Part shown: positions 18,321 through 26,719 of the stretch, one piece after another | Position numbering within the stretch: position 1 is the first letter of the stretch | Layout: every line of letters starts with the position of its first letter | From: Ewingella allii | Lineage (GTDB): Bacteria > Pseudomonadota > Gammaproteobacteria > Enterobacterales > Enterobacteriaceae | Length of the DNA stretch: 64,000 nt | Direction: 5' to 3' | NCBI RefSeq assembly: GCF_044430645.1 | Contig: NZ_JAWUDN010000008.1 | Coordinates: 1-64,000, forward strand | Translations under genes and position numbers: made by a program | The notes under the pieces: model-generated | Databases searched by the model: none | The model's input: only the letters and a program-made list of their open reading frames with translations | What the model was told of the DNA's origin: nothing

Positions 18321-19952
18321 ATGGACTGGCAAACCCATCGAGTTTTTAATCAGCCGAAGCCTCTCAGCAACAGCAATTTATTCCTTTCTGACTCTCCTCT
18401 GCGCGAAGCGGTAAGCCGACACCATGCCGGCTGGGACGCCGACGTGCTGGCCTCCCTTGGTCAACAGCTGGGTTCGGCCGAGTCGCTGGAGCTGGGGCGA
18501 CTGGCCAATGTTAACCCGCCCGAGCTTTTGCGCTATGACCCGACCGGCGAGCGGCTGGACGAGGTGCGCTTTCACCCCGCGTGGCACCTGCTAATGCAGG
18601 GATTGATTGCCAATCGCGTGCATAACCTGCCGTGGGAGGATGAGGCGCGGATTGGCTCCTCGGTGGCGCGCGCGGCGCGTTTTCTGCTTCACGCGCAGGT
18701 GGAGGCGGGCACGCTCTGCCCGATAACCATGACCTTTGGCGCGATCCCGCTGCTCAAGAAAACCCTGCCCGCCGAGTTCAAGCAGTGGCTCACGCCGCTG
18801 CTTTCTGACCGCTATGACCCTCATTTGCTGCCCGGCGACCAGAAGAAGGGCGTGCTGATTGGCATGGGAATGACCGAAAAGCAGGGCGGCTCGGACGTGC
18901 TGAGCAACACCACTAAGGCGACGCCGCTGGCCTCGCGCGGCCCCGGCGAGGCGTATCGGCTGGTCGGGCATAAGTGGTTTTTCTCCGTGCCGCAGAGTGA
19001 TGCTCACTTGGTGCTGGCCCAAGCCGACGGCGGGCTGTCGTGCTTCTTCCTGCCCCGCGTCTTGCCCGACGGGCAGCGCAACGCGGTGCGCATCGAGCGC
19101 CTGAAAGACAAGCTGGGCAATCGCTCCAACGCCAGCAGCGAGGTGGAGTTCCAAAACGCCACCGGCTGGCTGCTGGGGGAGGAGGGGGACGGCGTTCGCC
19201 ATATCCTCAAGATGGGCGGCCAGACGCGCTTTGACTGCGCCTTGGGCAGCCACGGCATGATGCGCCGGGCGCTTTCTGTTTCGCTTTACCACGTGTTCCA
19301 GCGGCAGGCGTTCGGTAAGTCGCTGGTGGATCAGCCGATGATGCGCCAAGTGGTGAGCCGCATGGCGCTGCGCCTTGAAGGGCAAACCCAAATTTTGCTG
19401 CGGCTGGCCGCTGCCAGCGGCGCGGCGGAGAGTGTTAGCGAGCAGGTGCTGTATCGCCTGCTGACGCCTGCGGCCAAGTTTGAAGTATGCCGACAGGGTA
19501 TGCCTTTTGTGGCCGAAGCCATGGAGACGCTGGGCGGGGTGGGGTATTGCGAAGAGAACGAGCTGCCGCGTCTGTATCGCGAGATGCCGGTCAACAGCAT
19601 TTGGGAAGGCTCGGGCAATATCATGTGCCTTGACGTACTGAGAACCCTGAAGAAAGTGCCCGACAGCGGCGAGCTGGTGCAGCAGTTTTTACATCACTCT
19701 CGCGGGCAGAATCGCTGGTTTGACCGCGCCGCGCGACAGTTGCTGCAAAGGCTGCGTTCTCCCGATGAAGCGCAGGCGCGCTGGCTGACTTCACAGCTAT
19801 TTAATCTGTTTACTGCCGCGCAGATGTTGGAGTTTTCCTCGCCGCCGATTGCCGATGCCTGGTGCCAAATGACCTTAGACGAGCGCGGCGAAAGCCTGCT
19901 TTCAGAGCGCCTGTGCCAGCAGTTGCTTAACCGCGCCATAGGGGCGGAGTAG
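18321..19952 (+). CDS. aidB: Acyl-CoA dehydrogenase-like DNA alkylation protein AidB
   Basis: AidB is a flavoprotein of the acyl-CoA dehydrogenase fold, induced in the E. coli adaptive response and able to bind DNA. It is proposed to protect DNA from, or destroy, alkylating agents. The 543-residue product keeps GMGMTEKQGGSDV, the HKWFFSVP segment and the NSIWEGSGN motif of the flavin-binding core. The ATG at 18321 gives MDWQTHRVFNQP like E. coli MHWQTHTVFNQP. An in-frame ATG at 18309 is an alternative. The gene converges on bsmA with a 3-bp gap and no visible terminator between them. Confidence 0.95.
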   Translation: MDWQTHRVFNQPKPLSNSNLFLSDSPLREAVSRHHAGWDADVLASLGQQLGSAESLELGRLANVNPPELLRYDPTGERLDEVRFHPAWHLLMQGLIANRVHNLPWEDEARIGSSVARAARFLLHAQVEAGTLCPITMTFGAIPLLKKTLPAEFKQWLTPLLSDRYDPHLLPGDQKKGVLIGMGMTEKQGGSDVLSNTTKATPLASRGPGEAYRLVGHKWFFSVPQSDAHLVLAQADGGLSCFFLPRVLPDGQRNAVRIERLKDKLGNRSNASSEVEFQNATGWLLGEEGDGVRHILKMGGQTRFDCALGSHGMMRRALSVSLYHVFQRQAFGKSLVDQPMMRQVVSRMALRLEGQTQILLRLAAASGAAESVSEQVLYRLLTPAAKFEVCRQGMPFVAEAMETLGGVGYCEENELPRLYREMPVNSIWEGSGNIMCLDVLRTLKKVPDSGELVQQFLHHSRGQNRWFDRAARQLLQRLRSPDEAQARWLTSQLFNLFTAAQMLEFSSPPIADAWCQMTLDERGESLLSERLCQQLLNRAIGAE

Positions 19953-19955
19953 CGT

Positions 19956-20264
19956 TTAGCGGTACAGAATAGCCTGTGAATACCAGCGACCCGGCACGAT
20001 GGTTTCGCTGTTAAACATGATCACATAGTAACGCGCGCCTTGGGCATCTGCCTTGCGCTGCACGGCGGCTTCGGCGTCCATCGGGCTGCCGATCACTTCC
20101 ACCGTAATGCTGCCCATTTTGGTCAGGGTGGACGTTTGCGCGCGGGTGATTTCCTGCGCCTTGGCCGTGGGGGCCGGTGGCGGAACCGGCGTGGTTTGCG
20201 TCAGGCTGCTACAGCCGCCGAGGGCGACAACAAAAAACAGGGCAATCAGGGAAGGCGTTTTCAT
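19956..20264 (-). CDS. bsmA: DUF1471 lipoprotein BsmA (biofilm peroxide resistance)
   Basis: A lipoprotein of the YdgH/BhsA/McbA (DUF1471) family resembling E. coli BsmA/YjfO. E. coli BsmA is linked to peroxide resistance and motility changes in biofilms. From the ATG at 20264 the product is 102 residues: a signal peptide ending in the lipobox LGGC, a Pro-rich stretch, and the DUF1471 domain ending GRWYSQAILYR, the same C-terminus as BsmA. An in-frame TTG at 20276 would add four residues. Position next to aidB agrees with E. coli, where yjfN also lies here; yjfN is absent. Confidence 0.85.
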   Translation of the reverse strand: MKTPSLIALFFVVALGGCSSLTQTTPVPPPAPTAKAQEITRAQTSTLTKMGSITVEVIGSPMDAEAAVQRKADAQGARYYVIMFNSETIVPGRWYSQAILYR

Positions 20265-20360
20265 GGGAGTGTCCAAAATATCGGCGATAGCCTCAGTGTA
20301 GCGCTTCGCCGAGGAGTCTGGCGAGAGGCGCTACGTCACCCCTCGCCAGAGATCGCACTT

Positions 20361-22313
20361 TTAGGAACTTATTTTGAACAGGCTGACAACGCGCGACAGG
20401 TGCTCACCCTGCTCGCTGAGCGACTCGGTGGTCTGGTGGGAATGCTCAACCAACATGGCGTTCTCCTGCGTGGCTTTGCCAATCTGCATAATCGCCACAT
20501 TGACTTGGGAAATGCCCGCCGACTGCTCGTGAGAAGCCACGTCAATGTCATGCATCAGGGCGCTCACTTGACGAATGCCCCGCAAGATATCGCTCATGGT
20601 GGCCTGCGTTTTACGCGCGCTGTGCTGGCCGTCGTCGACCTTCTGCAAAGAGTCGTTGACCAGCGTCTCAATCTCTTTCACCGCATTGGAGCTGCGCTGC
20701 GCCAGAGCGCGGACTTCGGCGGCGACCACGGCAAACCCGCGACCCTGTTCGCCCGCGCGGGCGGCTTCTACGGCGGCGTTCAGCGCCAGAATATTGGTCT
20801 GGAAGGCGATGCTCTCGATGACCGTAGTGATATCCGCAATGCGCTTCGACGAGTGCTCGATGGCCGCCATGCTCTCTGCGGACTGCCTGACGGCATCTTC
20901 GCCCGCCGTGGCGGCCTCTGCCGTCTGCTGCACCAGCCGTGCCGCCTGAGAGGCGTTGTCGGCGTTGTGCTGCACATTGCCGGTGATCTGCTCCATGCTG
21001 GCCGAGGTTTCTTCCAAACTGCTGGCCTGCGTGCCAATCTGCTGGGTTATCTTGCCGCCGTTGGAAGCCAGACTTTGGGTGCTTTCGCTGACTTCCACCG
21101 AAACTTGGCGAACCTCCGCGACGATTTTCTCCAGCCCGTTGCCAATGCCGTCGATGGCATTCATCAGCGCGCCAATTTCATCAATCCGCTGAGTCTGCGC
21201 TCGGGCCAGCAAGTTACCACTGGCGTACTGCTCGGCGATTTTCACCACCTGATTCAACGGCTGGCTGACCATTCTTTTGGTTAGCCAGACAAACAGCACG
21301 GCAAAGGCGGCGAGGGCCAGCAGGCTGATGACAATGAACTGGTTGCGAGTCTGATCCACCTTTTCAACCAGACTGTCTCTGTCGGTGGTGCCTGCCACAA
21401 TCCAATGCCATTCGGGGATGCTGGTGTACACCATGAATTGTGAACGATGGGTTTCGGTGTCGATATACTCCTGCTCGCCGTGCTGCTGGCTTATCACTTT
21501 CTGCAGCATGCCTTCCGGCCACGCTGGGCGCTGGCCTTCGCGATGCGCATCAATGAGATAGTTACCCAGATTTTTCCCTTCGGCGCTGTTCAGCGCGAAG
21601 AATTCTCCTTTGGCGCCAATGCGTTTAGCCAAAATCTTACTGCGCATATCGGCAAATTGTTTAGTGATATCCACCCCGACAAACAGAATGCCGATCACGC
21701 CACCCTGTGCATCGCGCACCGGCTGATACTTGGTGATGTATTGCTTGCCGAACAGCGTTGCCAGCCCGCTAAAGGACTGGCCCGCCATGATTTGCCGATA
21801 TGCCGGGGCTGTCGGGTCAAGCTGCGTGCCCATGGCGCGACTGCCGTCCTGCTTTTTAAGCGAGGTGGTGATGCGAATGAAGTCATTGCCGCGCCGGGCG
21901 AAAATGGTGGAAATCGCGCCAGTGCGTTCGAGGAAATCGTCAGGTAACTGCGTATTCAGGTTGAGCACCTGACCGCCAGCCTTTAGCGTGGGTGCCAGCT
22001 GGTCGCCCACTTTCAGAGGGTTTTGGCTATCAAGTTCAAAGTCGGATGGCAGGAATCGGCTGAAAAGGCGGGTATAACTGTCGACCTGCGCATTCAAACT
22101 ATTGTTATAAATTTCAATCATATCGGCCACGCCAGTGACCTGTTCATTGATCGCCTGTATCGCCAGCGTGTTGATCTGCTTACCTGCCGATTGGGCCAGA
22201 GAAAGGGTGATAATGATAAATAGGATCCCTACCAGTGCCGAAGCGCAGCTGGCGAGCTTTGCGCCAATACTCCAACTGCGAAAAAAGAAAGGCTTAGCCG
22301 TTTTCATAGTCAT
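20361..22313 (-). CDS. Methyl-accepting chemotaxis protein, Cache ligand domain
   Basis: A 650-residue transmembrane chemoreceptor. Two membrane helices (about 20-42 and 326-345) bracket a large periplasmic domain with the features of a Cache3/Cache2 fusion sensor (IFARRGNDFIRI, GVIGILFVGVDIT). A HAMP domain (about 346-400) follows, then the cytoplasmic signalling hairpin with the conserved tip QTNILALNAAVEAARAGEQGRGFAVVA. The C-terminus (KISS) lacks the NWETF-type tether for CheR/CheB. The ligand is unknown. The gene stands alone between bsmA and yjfP, where E. coli has none. A second in-frame ATG lies two codons into the gene. Confidence 0.93.
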   Translation of the reverse strand: MTMKTAKPFFFRSWSIGAKLASCASALVGILFIIITLSLAQSAGKQINTLAIQAINEQVTGVADMIEIYNNSLNAQVDSYTRLFSRFLPSDFELDSQNPLKVGDQLAPTLKAGGQVLNLNTQLPDDFLERTGAISTIFARRGNDFIRITTSLKKQDGSRAMGTQLDPTAPAYRQIMAGQSFSGLATLFGKQYITKYQPVRDAQGGVIGILFVGVDITKQFADMRSKILAKRIGAKGEFFALNSAEGKNLGNYLIDAHREGQRPAWPEGMLQKVISQQHGEQEYIDTETHRSQFMVYTSIPEWHWIVAGTTDRDSLVEKVDQTRNQFIVISLLALAAFAVLFVWLTKRMVSQPLNQVVKIAEQYASGNLLARAQTQRIDEIGALMNAIDGIGNGLEKIVAEVRQVSVEVSESTQSLASNGGKITQQIGTQASSLEETSASMEQITGNVQHNADNASQAARLVQQTAEAATAGEDAVRQSAESMAAIEHSSKRIADITTVIESIAFQTNILALNAAVEAARAGEQGRGFAVVAAEVRALAQRSSNAVKEIETLVNDSLQKVDDGQHSARKTQATMSDILRGIRQVSALMHDIDVASHEQSAGISQVNVAIMQIGKATQENAMLVEHSHQTTESLSEQGEHLSRVVSLFKISS

Positions 22314-22558
22314 TTCCGTTTATTTTTTGAATAGCGCAGTAACGGCTAAAGCTGGGAAATGATTAGTTCCATAATGTAAGCATTTGTTTCACTAAATTTT
22401 GATCTAAATCATGGAAATTTATATTTAACTTAGTTTGTCATTTTATTCTTGGTTATAAATCATGCCAAAAAGCCAGTGGTAGCTTTTGTTGAGGCAGCTA
22501 AAATAGAGGCCTTGCGAGGGTTTTCGCCTTATCGCCATTATTTAAGGGAGTGAATCAG

Positions 22559-23308
22559 ATGGTTGAGATGTATCAAGAGGAGGTAGAAGGCATTCAGCTG
22601 ATCCACGCCGTTCCTTCCGGTCAGTACCATGCGCAGCTGCCCACCATTTTCTTCTATCACGGTTTCCTCTCTTCAAAAGAAATTTACTCCTACTTTGGCT
22701 ACACGCTGGCGAAAGCGGGGTATCGCGTGATTTTGCCGGATGCCCTGCTGCACGGTGCGCGCGCCGATGGCGATGAGCCGAAGCGTCTCGCCAGTTTCTG
22801 GCGCATTCTGCAAAATAATGTTGATGAGCTTGAGACGCTGAAGGATTCGTTTGTCGCCCGCGGCCTGGCGGATGCCGAGCGTTTGGCGGTAGGTGGCGTG
22901 TCGATGGGCGGCATGACCACGCTGGCGTCGCTGGTGCGCTTCCCTTGGGTGAAAGTGGCGGCGTGCCTGATGGGCTCTGGCTACTTCTCGACGTTATCTG
23001 CCACGCTCTATCCCAATTATCAGCAGGAAGATGCCGAGCAGCTTGAGGCTTTCCGCCAGCATCACGCGCCGCTCCTGAGTTGGGACGTCAGTGACAAAGT
23101 GGCACAGATAGCGGATAGACCTCTGTTTATCTGGCACGGCGAGCAAGATGACGTGGTGCCCTTTGCCGACAGCCTGCGCCTGCGCCAAGACATTATTGCC
23201 TGCGGACACGCATCGAACCTGATCTTTGTTGCCGAGCCTGCCGCCACGCATAAAGTCAGCGTTTATGCCCTCAATGAGACGGTTGCCTTCTTCGAGCGCC
23301 AGCTTTAA
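22559..23308 (+). CDS. yjfP: Alpha/beta hydrolase (esterase) YjfP
   Basis: A cytoplasmic serine hydrolase of the alpha/beta fold resembling E. coli YjfP, a carboxylesterase acting on short esters in vitro. The 249 residues match E. coli in length. Visible are FYHGF (oxyanion region), the nucleophile elbow GGVSMGGM, the WHGEQDDVVP loop expected to carry the acid, and a C-terminal His in THKV. The ATG at 22559 is chosen because it gives the E. coli length. A GTG at 22550 would overlap the gggag ribosome binding site spacing. The physiological substrate is unknown. Confidence 0.88.
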   Translation: MVEMYQEEVEGIQLIHAVPSGQYHAQLPTIFFYHGFLSSKEIYSYFGYTLAKAGYRVILPDALLHGARADGDEPKRLASFWRILQNNVDELETLKDSFVARGLADAERLAVGGVSMGGMTTLASLVRFPWVKVAACLMGSGYFSTLSATLYPNYQQEDAEQLEAFRQHHAPLLSWDVSDKVAQIADRPLFIWHGEQDDVVPFADSLRLRQDIIACGHASNLIFVAEPAATHKVSVYALNETVAFFERQL

Positions 23309-23414
23309 TGCCCGTATTTTCAAAGGCTGAGAATTAATCAGCCTTATTCCTTGAGTTTCCCGCTGGCTGTACATATAATTGCGCGTCATTTTTTCGACCG
23401 CACAACAAACACGT

Positions 23415-23479
23415 TCCTTGCTTCCATGGGCCGCGGTTGACCCTGACAGGAGGCTGAATAATCCGTAAGGAGCAATTCG
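23415..23479 (+). promoter_or_regulatory. Candidate S6:S18-binding leader of the rpsF operon
   Basis: The 65 bases before rpsF (ccatgggccgcggttgaccc, then gacaggaggctgaataatcc) can form a hairpin with an unpaired CCG. This resembles the known E. coli rpsF leader, where the S6:S18 complex binds to repress its own operon. The match is by eye and memory of the motif, with no covariance search. Confidence 0.4.
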
Positions 23480-23872
23480 ATGCGTCATTACGAAATCGTT
23501 TTTATGGTTCACCCTGACCAAAGCGAACAGGTTCCGGGCATGATCGAGCGTTACAGTGCTGTAATCACTAACGCTGCTGGTCAGATTCACCGTCTGGAAG
23601 ACTGGGGCCGCCGTCAACTGGCTTACCCGATCAACAAACTGCACAAAGCCCACTACGTTCTGCTGAACGTTGAAGCTCCGCAGGAAGCGATCGATGAGCT
23701 GGAAACTAACTTCCGCTTCAACGACGCCGTTATCCGTAGCATGGTTATGCGTACAAAACACGCGGTAACTGAAGCTTCACCAATGGTTAAAGCGAAAGAC
23801 GAACGCCGTGAGCGTCGTGAAGATTTCGCCGAAGCTAATGATGATTCTGAAGCTGGGGATTCTGAAGAGTAA
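23480..23872 (+). CDS. rpsF: 30S ribosomal protein S6
   Basis: S6 is a small-subunit protein that binds 16S rRNA as a heterodimer with S18. The 130 residues start MRHYEIVFMVHPDQSEQVPGM and end in the acidic tail that RimK extends with glutamates in E. coli. The ribosome binding site aaggag is strong. It heads the rpsF-priB-rpsR-rplI operon. Confidence 0.98.
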   Translation: MRHYEIVFMVHPDQSEQVPGMIERYSAVITNAAGQIHRLEDWGRRQLAYPINKLHKAHYVLLNVEAPQEAIDELETNFRFNDAVIRSMVMRTKHAVTEASPMVKAKDERRERREDFAEANDDSEAGDSEE

Positions 23873-23877
23873 TTGCC

Positions 23878-24195
23878 GTGACGGCGAATCGTCTGGTGTT
23901 GTCCGGCACAGTGTGCAAGGCACCCATTCGTAAAGTGAGTCCTTCCGGGATACCCCACTGCCAGTTTGTGCTAGAGCACCGCTCGCAGCAGGAGGAAGCC
24001 GGATTTAACCGACAAGCATGGTGCAGAATGCCCATCGTTGTCAGTGGACAAGCGTCACAAGCATTAACTCACAGTATAACGGTCGGCACGCAACTCACTG
24101 TTTCCGGATTCATTAGTTGCCATCAAGGGCGCAATGGACTGAACAAAGTGGTGTTACATGCCGAGCAGATTGATTTGATAGATTCTGGAGACTAG
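23878..24195 (+). CDS. priB: Primosomal replication protein N (PriB)
   Basis: PriB is a dimeric OB-fold protein that binds single-stranded DNA and helps PriA restart stalled forks. The 105-residue product begins at a GTG five bases after the rpsF stop, giving [16 protein letters not shown]. The E. coli gene also uses a rare start here and sits in the same place between rpsF and rpsR. The conserved [14 protein letters not shown] and DSGD end are present. Confidence 0.96.
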
Positions 24196-24199
24196 CCTA

Positions 24200-24427
24200 A
24201 TGGCACGTTATTTCCGTCGTCGCAAGTTCTGCCGTTTCACCGCGGAAGGCGTTGTAGAGATTGATTACAAAGACATCGCTACGCTGAAAAACTACATTAC
24301 CGAAAGCGGTAAAATTGTCCCGAGCCGTATCACCGGTACTCGTGCAAAATACCAGCGTCAGCTCGCTCGTTGCATCAAGCGCGCTCGCTACCTTTCTCTG
24401 TTGCCATACACTGATCGTCATCAGTAA
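24200..24427 (+). CDS. rpsR: 30S ribosomal protein S18
   Basis: S18 pairs with S6 on the platform of the small subunit. The 75 residues ([17 protein letters not shown] ... DRHQ) match the family in length and are strongly basic. It starts 4 bp after priB. Confidence 0.98.
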
Positions 24428-24466
24428 TCGGCAACTGTCCATTAACGACTTTGAGAGGATAAGGTA

Positions 24467-24919
24467 ATGCAAGTTATTCTGCTTGATAAAGTAGCAAACC
24501 TGGGTAGCCTGGGTGATCAAGTTAACGTTAAAGCGGGCTATGCTCGTAACTTCCTGGTACCACAGGGCAAAGCTGTTCCTGCTACCAAGAAAAACGTTGA
24601 GTTCTTCGAAGCACGTCGTGCAGATCTGGAAGCCAAACTGGCTGACGTTCTGAGCGCTGCTGAAGCTCGCGCAACTAAAATCAACGAACTGGGTTCAGTC
24701 ACCATCGCGTCTAAAGCAGGCGACGAAGGTAAACTGTTCGGCTCTATCGGTACTCGCGATATCGCTGATGCCGTTACTGCTGCTGGCGTTGAAGTTGCTA
24801 AAAGCGAAGTTCGTTTGCCGAATGGCGTTCTGCGTACCACTGGTGAACACGAAGTTGAGTTCCAGGTACACAGCGACGTATTCGCTAAACTGAACGTAGT
24901 TGTGGTTGCTGAAGCGTAA
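24467..24919 (+). CDS. rplI: 50S ribosomal protein L9
   Basis: L9 is a two-domain large-subunit protein near the L1 stalk that influences translational fidelity. The 150 residues begin MQVILLDKVANLGSLGDQVNVKAGYARNFL, the typical N-domain, followed by a long central helix and the C-domain. It is the last gene of the operon and is followed by a strong terminator. Confidence 0.98.
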   Translation: MQVILLDKVANLGSLGDQVNVKAGYARNFLVPQGKAVPATKKNVEFFEARRADLEAKLADVLSAAEARATKINELGSVTIASKAGDEGKLFGSIGTRDIADAVTAAGVEVAKSEVRLPNGVLRTTGEHEVEFQVHSDVFAKLNVVVVAEA

Positions 24920-24942
24920 TAACGCTGAGGTTAACCTGTGAG

Positions 24943-24968
24943 ACGCCGGCCTTGTGCCGGCGTTTTGC
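24943..24968 (+). terminator. Terminator after rplI
   Basis: The stem acgccggc / gccggcgt closes on cttgt-like loop bases and is followed by tttgcttttt on the + strand. ytfB converges from the right, but the minus-strand side lacks a T-run. Confidence 0.85.
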
Positions 24969-25000
24969 TTTTTAAAGAAAGCAAAATTGAAAAGCGCGAG

Positions 25001-25732
25001 TTAACGGCTGCGCTGATATGTCCCATCCGCCTGACGGGTAAAGAGCACCGTCGTGTTCTGTTCGGTGGTGATTTGTAGCGACGTCACCGCGCCCTGCGCA
25101 TTGCGCTGAATCTTCACTTCCTGTCCCGCCTTCAAATTACTCAGCGGCTTTTGGCTGCCTTCCACCTGCGCCATCGCGAAGACATCGTTGACCGCCAGAT
25201 TGTTGTCGCGGAACAGCTGCGCCATGGTTTGACCCGGCTTCACGCTGTAGCTCTGCCAGTTGTCCTGAGCGACAGGCTGAGGCGGCTCAGTGGCCGCCTG
25301 CTGTTGAGGTTGAATCTCTTGCTGCTGCGGCTGAGCCCGCTGCGTGGTGCGCCCCTGATCGTTTCGCAGGTCAGCTTGCATCGGAATGGATGTCGACTGC
25401 TGCGGCTGAGAAGGGGCATAGGTATTCGGCGGTGAATAAGGCCATAACAGCGCCAGCACCACGATCAGCGCGCTAATAAGGATCCAGCGGCGATGCGCGT
25501 AAGGCAGTGGCGACATCCAGTGAAAATTATCACTCATATGCCAAACTTTGTGCGCCAGCGCCTTGGCTTTGCTCACCAGTGATGGCTTCTGCGGCGGTAG
25601 CTCTTGCTGTTCATCGCTTTCAGACTGCGGCGTAGCGTTACGCATCGGTCTTTTCATAATGGCAATCCAGGATCTCAACATGGGTTGATACATACGGATG
25701 GCTTTCCTTCTCCTGGGCGGGATTCGGCCCAT
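25001..25732 (-). CDS. ytfB: OapA-family envelope protein YtfB
   Basis: An inner-membrane protein with a periplasmic OapA/LysM-like domain, related to E. coli YtfB (212 aa), which binds peptidoglycan and affects cell division. In the 243-residue frame a basic cytoplasmic start is followed by KVWHMSDNFHWM. One membrane helix lies at about 81-99, then a Gln/Pro-rich linker, then the C-terminal domain with SVKPGQTMAQLFRDNNL. The start at 25732 has agagg upstream at good spacing. Starts at 25693 and 25657 are possible, and the extra N-terminus relative to E. coli makes this uncertain. Confidence 0.88.
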   Translation of the reverse strand: MGRIPPRRRKAIRMYQPMLRSWIAIMKRPMRNATPQSESDEQQELPPQKPSLVSKAKALAHKVWHMSDNFHWMSPLPYAHRRWILISALIVVLALLWPYSPPNTYAPSQPQQSTSIPMQADLRNDQGRTTQRAQPQQQEIQPQQQAATEPPQPVAQDNWQSYSVKPGQTMAQLFRDNNLAVNDVFAMAQVEGSQKPLSNLKAGQEVKIQRNAQGAVTSLQITTEQNTTVLFTRQADGTYQRSR

Positions 25733-26030
25733 GACAACCTCTCTTTCTTACGCTTGAAACGCACGACTTCTGGATTTAACAGAACAAAAATCATACCCGA
25801 TTATTCTGTCGGATTTTCCCGCTAAGTATAGCTGGTTAACTGCTTGATGCGGAAAGGAACAACGCACAAATAGCACGCAAACGATGCCTTTGCAGAGAAT
25901 TAGCGGAATAAACCATGTCCTATCTAGGAAAATGCCGGGCCGATGTCATGCCACTTCATAGAGAATTTTACCCAAAAGCCGCACACTGTTATGCTGCGTT
26001 TTCGACTTTTTAAGAATTTAAGGAAACTTC

Positions 26031-26651
26031 ATGACAACCCCTTCATTTGAAAGCGTTGAAGCGCAGGCAAGCTACGGTATCGGCTTGCAAGTTGGTCAAC
26101 AATTGCAAGAATCAGGTTTACAAGGTTTAGAGCCTGACGCATTGCTGGCAGGCTTACGCGATGCGCTGGAAGGGAATACGCCAGCAGTTCCTGTTGACGT
26201 CGTTCACCGTGCTCTGCGTGAAGTTCACGAGCGCGCTGACGCCGTGCGTCGTCAACGTCAAGAAGCTCTGGCGGTTGAAGGACAAGAGTTCCTGACTGCC
26301 AACTCTCAGCGTGAAGGCGTAACCAGCACCGAGTCTGGTCTGCAATTCTCTGTGATCAAACAAGGCGATGGCCCAATCCCAGGCCGTCAGGATCGCGTAC
26401 GCGTTCACTACACCGGTAAGCTTATCGACGGCACTGTGTTCGACAGTTCCGTGCAGCGCGGCGAGCCAGCTGAGTTCCCGGTAAACGGCGTTATCGCTGG
26501 CTGGATTGAAGCTCTGACCCTGATGCCAGTCGGTTCTAAGTGGGAGCTGTATATCCCTCATGAGCTGGCTTACGGCGAACGCGGTGCTGGCGCGTCCATC
26601 CCGCCATTCAGCGCGCTGACTTTCGAAGTTGAGCTGCTGGAAATCCTGTAA
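26031..26651 (+). CDS. fklB: FKBP-type peptidyl-prolyl isomerase FklB (FKBP22)
   Basis: A cytoplasmic proline isomerase of the FKBP22 type. The 206 residues match E. coli FklB: an N-terminal dimerisation domain (about 1-100), then the FKBP catalytic domain with VRVHYTGKLIDGTVFDSS and ELAYGERGAGASIPP. The ribosome binding site is aagga. It is divergent from ytfB across a 298-bp gap that shows no gene. Confidence 0.96.
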   Translation: MTTPSFESVEAQASYGIGLQVGQQLQESGLQGLEPDALLAGLRDALEGNTPAVPVDVVHRALREVHERADAVRRQRQEALAVEGQEFLTANSQREGVTSTESGLQFSVIKQGDGPIPGRQDRVRVHYTGKLIDGTVFDSSVQRGEPAEFPVNGVIAGWIEALTLMPVGSKWELYIPHELAYGERGAGASIPPFSALTFEVELLEIL

Positions 26652-26674
26652 TCGCGACAGATTACAGAGATAAG

Positions 26675-26699
26675 AAAGGGCGCCTCGGCGCCCTTTTTT
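26675..26699 (+). terminator. Terminator after fklB
   Basis: The stem aaagggcgcc / ggcgccctttt is followed by a run of T. It lies between fklB and the convergent cpdB. Confidence 0.85.
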
Positions 26700-26719
26700 G
26701 CGTTCACAAGAGGATTTGA

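Noticed and set aside
20040..21284. Long forward open frame opposite the Cache chemoreceptor gene
   Set aside because: It is the antisense shadow of a clear chemoreceptor; its translation is low-complexity and resembles no protein.
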